Below, piece after piece: positions 1-7,858 of a stretch of 64,000 nucleotides of DNA. The DNA lies in assembly GCF_010671925.1 (NCBI RefSeq), contig NZ_JAAHIH010000001.1, positions 124,001 through 188,000 of the forward strand, read 5' to 3'. The DNA is from Moorena sp. SIOASIH. GTDB lineage: Bacteria; Cyanobacteriota; Cyanobacteriia; Cyanobacteriales; Coleofasciculaceae. Under the pieces are notes generated by a model that saw only the letters and a list, made by a program, of their open reading frames with translations, did not search any database and was not told the DNA's origin. Positions within the stretch are counted from its first letter, which is position 1, and every line of letters starts with the position of its first letter. The position numbers and the translations under genes were made by a program.

Positions 1-1584
1 TGCTAGTTGCACATCCCCTCGGATTAATAATATAGTGTTTGGTGCCAGTAGCCTTACCCATTGGCCTTGACCACGCCAAGCGAAGAAATTGCTATCTGGT
101 TCACCCCTGTTAATGGTAGTATCTCCTGAACTAATCCCGATACTTAACTGGGAGCGAGCTGCTAAAACTTGTTGCTCACTGCGCTTAGTCCACTCTTGGA
201 ATAACCGGATGGCATTAATCCGCGTACGCCCTTCATTATCAGCCCCTACTGATAAAGGAAAGGGTCTATTTAAGATAGATGTTTCACTTTCCTGGCGTGA
301 GCCGGTTATACCAATAGCTACTTCTTCGGTAGGGGTTTGGAATACAGGCTGGCGCAGGGTTATTTCATAAAACCGTGATTCTGAGTCAATATCTATCCTA
401 TCAAAAGGAGGCTCAATTACTTCACTAGATGTTGTCCCATAGGCAAAGCGCAGAGTACCATTACGGGGATTAATCGGTAAGGTATAGCTAACATCAAAGG
501 TATCACTACCATCAGTGTTGGTATAGTTGAATTCCAAAGCATCTCCCAATCCCAGTAAATTGCCTTCTCGAATTTGGGGACGACGCCGAAAGCTTCCTAC
601 ACTGGGAGAGCGCCCATTATCTATTGCTATTTGGGTGCTGAAGGTATCGGCTTCAGTTACTGTCACTTCTAGCAAACTCTCCCCAGGCTCAACACCTGCC
701 GATAGTTCAGCTGAGATGTTGGCAATTAGAGGGTCGAGTCGCAGCATTTGTAAGGCTTCCAGTAAGCGCCTTACATTCAGAGGCTTCCTGGTAGCGATCG
801 CAAGACGGCTTTTGATGTAATTAGGATTAAGCCGACTCAGACCCTTGACAATAATATCTTCTAATTCCCCTTCGATAATGTCAATTCTAACTACCCCATC
901 CTCAAGTTGCTGAGGTGGGATATAGGCTCCAGAGTTAACGTATCCTTCTTTATCATATAACTCCGTGATCTCAGACCGGATTTTAAATAATGCTGGGAAA
1001 GATATGGGTTGATTGAGGAAAGGTTTGGTAATTTCCGCTAATTTTTCCTGGCTGAATACCGTTGAGCCAATAATATTAAAGCGTTTAATGACGATTTGTC
1101 TTGGAATGTCCTCCAGAATTTCGTCCGGTAAATCGGGGCTAGGAGTAGATGGGTCAAGAAGTTCGTCCACAGGAGGAAGTTTCTGGGGAGGTTGAGGTTC
1201 TGGTGCTGGTTCCAGAGAGGGAGGTCGTCTAGGCTCGGGGAAAGGGATTCGCCGCCGATCCTCGGGTAGCTCTATACCCGGAGGTAGGTTTGGAGGTAGG
1301 GCTTGACTAATTTTTGCAGGGGCTGGAGGACTGAGGAGTTGGTTAATACCGATGGTGTTGAAATTTTTTACAGTGTCGCTCCCTAAAACTTGATCATCCC
1401 CTTTGTTCAAGTTTTCTGGAATTGGCACTGGTTTCTGCGGCCATGAATCCTTTACGAAGACTAGACTCTGATCATTAACAGCAGCTCCAGCTTCTAACGG
1501 TTTCAAGATTAGGCTACTAACGACTGCTAATACACCCAAGGTTAACAAAGATGAACTCCTGACTACTGCAACAAATCTAAACAT
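1..1584 (-). CDS. TpsB outer-membrane transporter (ShlB/FhaC/HecB family), C-terminus outside window
   Basis: The minus strand is open from the ATG at 1582-1584 to the window edge, giving 528 residues without the C-terminus. The first ~35 residues form a signal peptide. A proline-rich linker follows (about residues 85-155), then a POTRA_2 domain (about 163-240, beginning around IVIKRFNIIGSTVF), then ShlB-type beta-barrel sequence. Family members are Omp85-superfamily pores that export one or a few TpsA exoproteins, with POTRA domains recognising the TpsA N-terminal domain. The two TpsA genes upstream on the same strand (5207-7105, 7859-11563) are the obvious substrates, although about 3.6 kb of repeats and an HTH gene separate them from this gene. 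GGGAAGT just before the ATG is a plausible ribosome site. The family call is firm; the pairing with the two TpsA genes is inference. Confidence 0.9.
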   Translation of the reverse strand, partial: MFRFVAVVRSSSLLTLGVLAVVSSLILKPLEAGAAVNDQSLVFVKDSWPQKPVPIPENLNKGDDQVLGSDTVKNFNTIGINQLLSPPAPAKISQALPPNLPPGIELPEDRRRIPFPEPRRPPSLEPAPEPQPPQKLPPVDELLDPSTPSPDLPDEILEDIPRQIVIKRFNIIGSTVFSQEKLAEITKPFLNQPISFPALFKIRSEITELYDKEGYVNSGAYIPPQQLEDGVVRIDIIEGELEDIIVKGLSRLNPNYIKSRLAIATRKPLNVRRLLEALQMLRLDPLIANISAELSAGVEPGESLLEVTVTEADTFSTQIAIDNGRSPSVGSFRRRPQIREGNLLGLGDALEFNYTNTDGSDTFDVSYTLPINPRNGTLRFAYGTTSSEVIEPPFDRIDIDSESRFYEITLRQPVFQTPTEEVAIGITGSRQESETSILNRPFPLSVGADNEGRTRINAIRLFQEWTKRSEQQVLAARSQLSIGISSGDTTINRGEPDSNFFAWRGQGQWVRLLAPNTILLIRGDVQLA

Positions 1585-2016
1585 TACTTCCCATATTGAA
1601 ATTGTTTTTAGTAGGTAAGAACTATTAATTAGTTTTCCTGGTGCTAGAGTGACAAATAACACGAACAGTAGTCAAGGGTAAGGGAAGAAATTGACAACTA
1701 ATGTAATAGATGTGTAGATCTATAAGTGTATCTACGGATAAGTTTTGCGTCCGCTGAATGTAACAAGTAAGTAGATCTACAAATCATCTAGGGATAACTT
1801 TTGCGTCCGCTACTCCGAGTGGAGCATTTCTGCTGTTTGAGTTGAACCCTTGACCAATAATATTAAAGTTTTAACCTTCAAGTTAACACCTTAACCTTGG
1901 AATTTTTAAGCTACCCGTTCGCGGAGCGTGGCCCAAAGGCCAAGAGAACGCCAAAGGCCAACACCTTTCAAGCAGCTTCCACCTGAAATGACCACAAGCT
2001 AATACCGATCTTGCAA
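1585..2016. other. Intergenic stretch with two short direct repeats
   Basis: No gene is supported here. A motif reading GGATAAGTTTTGCGTCCGCT, with an ACTTTTG variant in the second copy, occurs twice (about 1736-1755 and 1792-1811), both times after a GTAGATCTA motif. A palindromic-element copy (GTTCGCGGAGCGTGGCCC...GGCC) lies near 1918-1945. This is the leader of the TpsB gene; the repeats could be regulatory or dispersed elements. Confidence 0.4.
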
Positions 2017-2475
2017 TTAACTAAACACTTTAGTGAGAATTTCCACAGAAGGGTCAACTTCTAGCCACACCGTAGCCCCACAATCCTTAGGACAATTGGG
2101 TTGATAGACTAACCGAGATGGGCCTTTGATTTCTACATAATGACCGTAGGTGTTGCGATTACCTTGTTTGACGGTCAGCACAGGCTTGTAGGTGTCGTAC
2201 TTTTTATTTTGCTTAATGACGTTCTGGTTGACGTGGATGTAAGTCGCCACCTTTTGGAAACCTCTTCTCCAGGTTCCCTTTGGTCCACGGCGACCGGGAC
2301 TGACCTTGGGTAAGCCGTTAAATAGGGGAATTTGCCAAAATCTGCCAACTTTTTGAGCGCCCTTAATTCTGCCATTTTTCAGAAGTTGCCGAACTCGTTG
2401 GACACAAATCCCTAGAAGAAACGCTGCTTGGGTAGTTCCGACTATCTTGGTTTGTTGGTTCATCTGTTGGTTCAT
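2017..2475 (-). CDS. Small excisionase-like helix-turn-helix DNA-binding protein
   Basis: This 152-residue protein has an N-terminal winged-helix/excisionase-like segment, about residues 10-50: TTQAAFLLGICVQRVRQLLK followed by NGRIKGAQKVGRFWQIP. That is the usual layout in which a recognition helix is followed by a short beta hairpin. The remaining ~100 residues are basic and not recognised, with two cysteines near the C-terminus (PNCPKDCG). The ATG at 2473-2475 has GGAAAC just upstream; a second in-frame ATG lies at 2463. The gene sits between TpsB and the TpsA pair on the same strand. Its upstream region (2500-2870) holds two 85-bp-spaced direct repeats that could be its own operators. A DNA-binding role follows from the fold; autoregulation or control of the TPS locus is inference. 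Confidence 0.65.
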   Translation of the reverse strand: MNQQMNQQTKIVGTTQAAFLLGICVQRVRQLLKNGRIKGAQKVGRFWQIPLFNGLPKVSPGRRGPKGTWRRGFQKVATYIHVNQNVIKQNKKYDTYKPVLTVKQGNRNTYGHYVEIKGPSRLVYQPNCPKDCGATVWLEVDPSVEILTKVFS

Positions 2476-2499
2476 CTTTTGTTTCCTTTTACTATCGCG

Positions 2500-2883
2500 C
2501 TAATCTTATATTTACTATAACACATAGTTTTTAGGCTGTGTTGGTTTTTTACAAAAATTTACAATTTACCTAGCGCTAATCTTTTATGAGTATTAAGGGT
2601 TATTTAGGTTGATTAAGTTGTTAAGTTAATACTCGCGCTATACTTTTGGTGAAGTTTATCTAGCGCTGAGTTTTTGGGGTGCTATGGCACACTTGGGATA
2701 ATTAGTGTTTAGAGAGCTTAGCGCTATACTTTTGGTGAAGTTTATCTAGCGCTGAGTTTTTGGGGTGCTATGGTACACTTGGGATAATTAAGTGCAAAGG
2801 TTTAAATTAGCGCTATAGTTTGGCCAAGTTTATATAGCGCTAATTTTTTTCGCCCGATTCCCGACTCCCGATTCCCGACTCCC
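2500..2883. repeat. Direct repeats and TAGCGCTA palindromes upstream of the HTH gene
   Basis: About 69 bp beginning GCGCTATACTTTTGGTGAAG is present twice, at about 2636-2704 and 2721-2790 (period 85 bp, nearly identical). Each copy also contains a TAGCGCTG site and ends ACTTGGGATAATTA. More AGCGCTA sites lie near 2572, 2811 and 2836. A short heptamer array (CCCGATT/CCCGACT) closes the region at 2850-2883. Regular spacing next to a DNA-binding gene suggests operators or iterons; no function is shown. Confidence 0.7.
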
Positions 2884-2970
2884 TCAAGACTTTGTTACAA
2901 AAATTTTCAAAATAAGTTATAATATAGTATTTTTTTCTGTTATAATAGAATCATAGACGCGAAAGCGTTA

Positions 2971-3011
2971 AGAGCCAGCCCCAAGTTTTCCCAAGGCCAA
3001 AGGCTGGCTCT
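2971..3011 (+). promoter_or_regulatory. Leader hairpin in front of a small gene
   Basis: A perfect 10-bp inverted repeat (AGAGCCAGCC at 2971-2980, GGCTGGCTCT at 3002-3011) lies 30 bases before the ATG at 3041. A ribosome site (AAGGAGATA) lies between hairpin and ATG. AT-rich promoter-like sequence (TATAATAG near 2940) precedes it. The paralogous gene at 47565 has the same order: hairpin, AAGGAGATA, ATG. There is no run of T after the stem, so a leader or attenuation role is likelier than termination. Confidence 0.5.
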
Positions 3012-3040
3012 AGAACCCCAGTTAAGGAGATACCTAAAGT

Positions 3041-3271
3041 ATGACTTACTCTGAACGCCTATACCCGTGGGCGTTCGCGTAGCGTGGCCGTAGGCCAATC
3101 ATCCGCCTATTGCCTGAAATGCAACGGGTCGTTCTTGGTTGGTACCGCAATCGGTCTGATGCCGAGGGGCATTTGCGGGCACTTAAACGCTTGATGCCTG
3201 ATGGGGAATTTGTGATTATTTTTGATTTGCCCGAGCCTATAGATGAAGAACCTGAGGTTAGTGGGGAGTAG
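3041..3271 (+). pseudogene. Small conserved protein interrupted by an in-frame palindromic insertion with a TAG
   Basis: The frame from the ATG at 3041 reads 13 codons (ending LYPWAFA), hits TAG, then continues open to the TAG at 3269-3271 with about 59 codons after the inserted bases (IIRLLPEMQRVVLGWY..., RSDAEGHL, FVIIFDLPE). The stop lies inside a copy of the dispersed palindromic element (GTTCGCGTAGCGTGGCC..GGCC, about 3073-3096). That insertion is 24 bp, so the frame is kept but a stop is imported. The paralogue at 47565-47776 shares the start (PWA), RSDAEGH and FDLP motifs, which identifies this as a gene remnant. Product function is unknown. Either the gene is dead, the TAG is read through, or the downstream part uses another start. 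Confidence 0.65.
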
Positions 3272-5110
3272 GGTTTGGCTGAGGGCATGATGAGCAGCAT
3301 GATTAACTTTGTGGTCACCCTCTCAGGTATTGAATGGGATCGACCTTTGGTCACGCTGCGCGATCACACTCTCTCCAAAATTGCTGGAATTTCCAACAGT
3401 AAAGGATTTTCACGCCTTGTTGTTGTTGCCAGCATTATTGTGATTACCCAAAATTGTTGTAATTTTGGATAACTAAGAAAGTTGATTAAGCTAGCGCTAT
3501 CGCGATTATCCAAAATTGCTGTAATTTAAGATAACTAAGAAAGTTGCTCAACCTAACACTATTGTAATTATCCAAAATTGCTGTAATTTCCAACAGTAAA
3601 GGATTTTCACGCTTTGTTGATTAAGCTAGCGCGATTGAAACGCAGCCACGCTACGTGATCGCACTCTCTCCAAAATTGCTGGAATTTCCAACAGTAAAGG
3701 ATTTTCACGCCTTGTTGCTGTTGCTGGCGCGATTGACATGCAGCCACGCCACGGGATCACATAATTTCTTAGATTGTCGAAATTTACGATAACTATCGAA
3801 GTTGCTCAACCTAGCACTACCGTAATTATCCAAAATTGCTGTAATTTCCAACAGTAAAGGATTTTCACGCTTTGTTGATTAAGCTAGCGCGATTGACATG
3901 CAGTCACGCTACGCGATCGCACTCTCTCCAAAATTGCTGGAATTTTCAACAGTAAAGGATTTTCACCCCTTGTTGCTGTTGTCAGCATTATTGTGATTAT
4001 CCAAAATTGTTGTAATTTTCGATAACTAAGAAAGTTGATTAAGCTAGCGCTATCGCGATTATCCGGAATTGCTGGAATTTTCGATAACTAAGAAAGTTGA
4101 TTAAGCTAGCACTATCGTAATTATCCGAAATTGCTGTAATTTCCAACAGTAAAGGATTTTCACGCTTTGTTGATTAAGCTAACGCCATTGACATGCAGTC
4201 ACGTTAAGTGATTATATAATTTCTTAGATTGCTGGAATTTACGGTAACTGTTGGAATTTCCAACAGTGAACGATTTTCACGCTTTGTTGCTCTATCTAGC
4301 GCTATCGTGATTACCCCAAATTGCTGTAATTTACGATAACTAAGGAAGTTGATTAAGCTAGGGCTATCGTGATTATCCCAAATTGCTGTAATTTACGATA
4401 ACTAACGAAATTGCTCAAGTTAACGTGATCCCATTATTTCCAAAATTGTTGGAATTTCCAACAGTGAAGCAATTGGACCCTTTGTTGATTAGCAAGGCTC
4501 TATCATTTAAATAGCGCTATACTAATTGAATCGGAGCGATTGACATGCAGTCACGCTACGCGAACGCGATCATCCGAAATTGCTGAAATTTTCGATAACT
4601 ATCGCGCGTTGCTCAACCAACGCATGATTGACTTTTGGTCACGCTACGCGAACGCGATTATCCCAAATTGCTGTAATTTGCGATAACTTACGCGCGTTGC
4701 TCAAGCTAGCGCGATCGCATGATTTCCCAAATTGTTGAAATTTCCAACAGTAAAGGATTTTCACGCTTTGTTGCTCAACCTAGCACTATCGCGATTATCC
4801 CAAATTGCTGGAATTTTCGATAACTATCGAAGTTGATTAATCTAGCGCTATTGTAATTATCCCAAATTGTTGGAATATTCGATAACTAAGGAATTGACTG
4901 AAGTTGCTCCAGCTAGGATTATCGTTATCATTCAAAATTGTTGGAATTTCCAATAGCCGACGAATTGGGCTGAAGTTGATTAACAAGGCTCTATCATTTA
5001 GATAGCGCTATACTAATTGAATCGGAGCGATCGCATTATTCCCGAAATTGTTGAAATTTTCGATAGTGGCTGGATTCCGCTGAAGCTAGTTAAACTAGCG
5101 CTATACTTAT
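3272..5110. repeat. 1.8-kb modular repeat field with inverted repeats and TAGCGCTA palindromes
   Basis: No gene is supported across this stretch. Three or four short modules recur many times in varying order: AAATTGYTGKAATTT; YCCAACAGTAAAGGATTTTCACG or CGATAACTAAGAAAGTTG; TTGATTAAGCTAGCGCTAT; and CGNGATTATCC. Several fuse into hairpins, for example TGTTGGAATTTCCAACA (8-bp arms, 1-base loop) and TTCGATAACTATCGAA. Related sequence recurs at 7380-7850 between the two TpsA genes. The modules vary in spacing and have no constant-length spacers, so this is not a CRISPR array. Expansion by slippage or recombination at the TPS locus is the simplest reading; a regulatory or structural role is open. 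Confidence 0.8.
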
Positions 5111-5206
5111 CAAATGCAACATTACCTAGCGCTATACTTATCCATCAGCACCCTAATTGCTGAAAATTGCCGCAATTTCCGACATATCGCTCACCCATCC
5201 CATGCC

Positions 5207-7105
5207 TCAATCCGTATCAATACAATACTTAGGGATATACCAATTACTCTTAGGAATAACAGTATTCGGTTCAACCGTCAGGATAATTGTACCATCTTCG
5301 TCAACAGTCCAACCTTGAGCTTCCACTATTTTCTTCGGACGAACAGGAGTAGGAGTATTGGCAGTGGGGCGTTTTCCTCTCATTGGCAAGTAACTGACCT
5401 CAGGGGTAGGAGTAGAAGTAACTTTGTCGATCCTGTTTGGTTGATCTAGCGCTACTTTTCCACTCGTGGGACAGTTAGCAACAATTAATTGTGAGGGGTT
5501 AACTAGTGATGTTGGTAAGTTGCCAGGATCCTGAGTATAATTAAGGGTGCCATTGATCTCCAACAACCCAGATAAAGACGAATTCCCTGTAAAACTAATA
5601 GCAGAGATATCATTAAATGGAGTCCGACCTTCCTGCAACCTGAAATTTCTCAATAAGCCTTGCAGGGTGATAGCGATGTTTCCATCTTTGGCTGTTTCAG
5701 CATTGGCAAAGATATCGTTAATCTTTTCATTGTCGGAGGGGATATCCTGATCCTTTTCAGCTTCGATATCAAGTCTGGTATTACCGGCGAGAGCAATATT
5801 ACCATTAACCTCCAATGAGACATCCCCAGCACGGCTATCTTGTCCCTGACTAGCTTGGTCTGTTTGAATGGTAGCTTGGTTTTCCGATAGTACAATGTTA
5901 GTCGTACTGATGCTAATGTTTCCGCCAACAGCATCTACATTTGTTATTATACTTCCTGCTGTTTCACCTGTTCCGTCATCAGTTAAGGTCAAGTCTCCAT
6001 CCTGACTTCCCTGAATAGGATCAATAATCACAAGTGAATTAGTTGTGATAGAAATCACAGCTCCATTTTGATCATTTACGTCATTGATAGTGGAGATTAC
6101 CTGAAGGTCTTGCTCAGGAGTAGAATTAATCGATATTGAGTTATCAACTGTTATTATTATATCACCACTTTTATTGCCATTATTATCAGTTATCGTAACA
6201 ATTCCCTGATCGTTGCTGGAGGTTTCTACTTCTACAGAATCAGCAATAATCCTAATGTCACCACTATCAACATTTCCATCTTCTGGCACCAAAGTTTCTA
6301 TAGCGCTATTGGTGACTCGAACATTCCCTTTCTTAACGCCATCAGGAAAATCTAAGCCAATATTGTCACCATCTCTGGTTAATGCTACTTCTCCCGGTGC
6401 GCCCAATCCCGCTAACAGAATATTCCCACCTTGATTGGTGGATATCTTACTATCTCCGATAACCTCAATATCACCACCGAGTAACAATAGGTTATTAACT
6501 GCTAGATTCTCTAACTTGGCTTTACTAGTGGTAATATTACCGGGAATTTGATTAAAGAAGAACACATTAGGATTAACGGTCAGCAATGGTGACGGAGGCT
6601 CGGGATTAGAGGCACTAAACACTCCTTGATTGCCAAACCCAATCCCATCAGCAGTGGTGCCTACAAAGGAACCGGATACATCCAGCTTCGCCTTATCCCC
6701 AAAGAAAATTCCCTTGGGATTAATCAAGAACAAATTCGCTCCACCATTGATACCCAAGGTGCCAAGAATATTAGAAGGATTCCCACCAGTTACCCGAGAC
6801 AAAATATTTTCAATCCCAGCTGGATTAGCAAAATAAACCCGTTGCCCGTTTCCGACATTAAATTCCAAAAAGCTATGGAACAAGTTGATATCTCGGATTG
6901 CCCCTCCTTTAATTAGATCAACAATTTTCCCATTTACCTCACCCGAGCCCAGGTCTAGCTCTGACCTTTCTCCCGGGAGCAACGTAGTATCAGGAGTAAT
7001 CTGAGCATGAGCTTGGTTTATGGGAAAGGCGTACGCTCCACTAATGGCTAAACATAGCGCTAAACCTAACTGAGTGTTATGCTCTTTCCAAACATCTAAT
7101 GCCAT
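5207..7105 (-). CDS. TpsA exoprotein, short paralogue (filamentous haemagglutinin N-terminal domain)
   Basis: This 632-residue exoprotein has a signal peptide ending ANQ/AHA-Q at about residue 35 (NQAHA then QITPD). The TPS/haemagg_act domain follows at about residues 36-190: ELDLGSGEVNGKIVDLIKGG, FHSFLEFNVG, LFLINPKGIFFG and NPNVFFFNQIPG are typical of the secretion domain. After it comes a short parallel beta-helix region with glycine- and asparagine-rich repeats. AGGAGG lies 10 bases before the ATG, supporting this start. Its N-terminal ~270 residues and last ~60 residues closely match the larger neighbour, but most of the middle is missing, as is the GEFIITGRGGLPPSP...W segment near the C-terminus; at that junction sits a TAGCGCTA-type sequence (about 5448). 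It should be exported by the TpsB at 1-1584. Surface or secreted location is inferred; the ligand is unknown. Confidence 0.88.
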   Translation of the reverse strand: MALDVWKEHNTQLGLALCLAISGAYAFPINQAHAQITPDTTLLPGERSELDLGSGEVNGKIVDLIKGGAIRDINLFHSFLEFNVGNGQRVYFANPAGIENILSRVTGGNPSNILGTLGINGGANLFLINPKGIFFGDKAKLDVSGSFVGTTADGIGFGNQGVFSASNPEPPSPLLTVNPNVFFFNQIPGNITTSKAKLENLAVNNLLLLGGDIEVIGDSKISTNQGGNILLAGLGAPGEVALTRDGDNIGLDFPDGVKKGNVRVTNSAIETLVPEDGNVDSGDIRIIADSVEVETSSNDQGIVTITDNNGNKSGDIIITVDNSISINSTPEQDLQVISTINDVNDQNGAVISITTNSLVIIDPIQGSQDGDLTLTDDGTGETAGSIITNVDAVGGNISISTTNIVLSENQATIQTDQASQGQDSRAGDVSLEVNGNIALAGNTRLDIEAEKDQDIPSDNEKINDIFANAETAKDGNIAITLQGLLRNFRLQEGRTPFNDISAISFTGNSSLSGLLEINGTLNYTQDPGNLPTSLVNPSQLIVANCPTSGKVALDQPNRIDKVTSTPTPEVSYLPMRGKRPTANTPTPVRPKKIVEAQGWTVDEDGTIILTVEPNTVIPKSNWYIPKYCIDTD

Positions 7106-7379
7106 GGCTTGGATTCCTCCTGATCTTGGGGAGGTTTAGTTGACTTAGACAGTTAAGGTTAATCAATTTCTTGCCATCTATTACGTTAGTATTAATTAAC
7201 CTATTAATTCACCGACCGACAGCTAATTAGTTTGATTGATAGTTACTTGAGGCTGTTATTCCTTGTTAAAATAATAGCACATCATTATACACCTATGCGT
7301 GCAACTTTTGATGTTAATTTTTGTTAATTAAGATTAACTAGGGCTACAGGGAATGCTTATCCAAAGATGCTGATCAGGA

Positions 7380-7850
7380 GCATCCTATCATTTCCAAAAT
7401 TGTTGAAATTTTCGATAGTGAAGTAATTGGATTGAAGTTAGCTAAACTAGCGCTATAGTTTTAATCCCCTTAATCTGAGCTATTTTATTAGCGCTATAGT
7501 TAGCCATCCGAACCCATAATTTGGAAAATTGTGGCAATTTCCAACAGTGAATCAACTTGCTGAAAGCCATTTTACTAGCGCTATAGTTATGAATAGATTG
7601 ATCTAAGCAATATTAAATAGCGCTATACTTATTGTTCAGATCCATCATATCCAAAATTGCTGAAATTTCCGATAGTGTTGGAATTGGGGTGAAGCTATTT
7701 AAACTAGCGCGCTTATTTGCTGAATGCGATCGCATTATTCCCGAAATTGCTTAAATTACCGATAGTGACAGGATTCGGCTGAACCTAGTTAAACTAGCGC
7801 TATACTTATTCATCACCACTCCAATTGCTGAAAATTGCTGCAATTTCCAA
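7380..7850. repeat. Second modular repeat field between the TpsA genes
   Basis: The same modules as at 3272-5110 recur: AAATTGYTGAAATTTYCGATAGT, AACTAGCGCTATA and ATTATTCCCGAAATTG. At least four TAGCGCTA sites are present. The sequence just beyond the stop of each TpsA gene is similar, so the repeats may have been duplicated together with the genes. No coding sequence is supported between 7106 and 7858. Confidence 0.75.
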
Positions 7851-7858
7851 CACCAAGC

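Noticed and set aside
2636..2790. Replication-origin iterons
   Set aside because: Only two full copies, no DnaA boxes recognised, no replication initiator gene; an operator role is simpler.
3272..5110. CRISPR-like array
   Set aside because: Repeats vary in sequence and spacing, spacers are not constant in length, and no cas gene is present.
5114..5449. Plus-strand frame opposite the end of the short tpsA
   Set aside because: A shadow of the minus-strand coding sequence and of repeat DNA.
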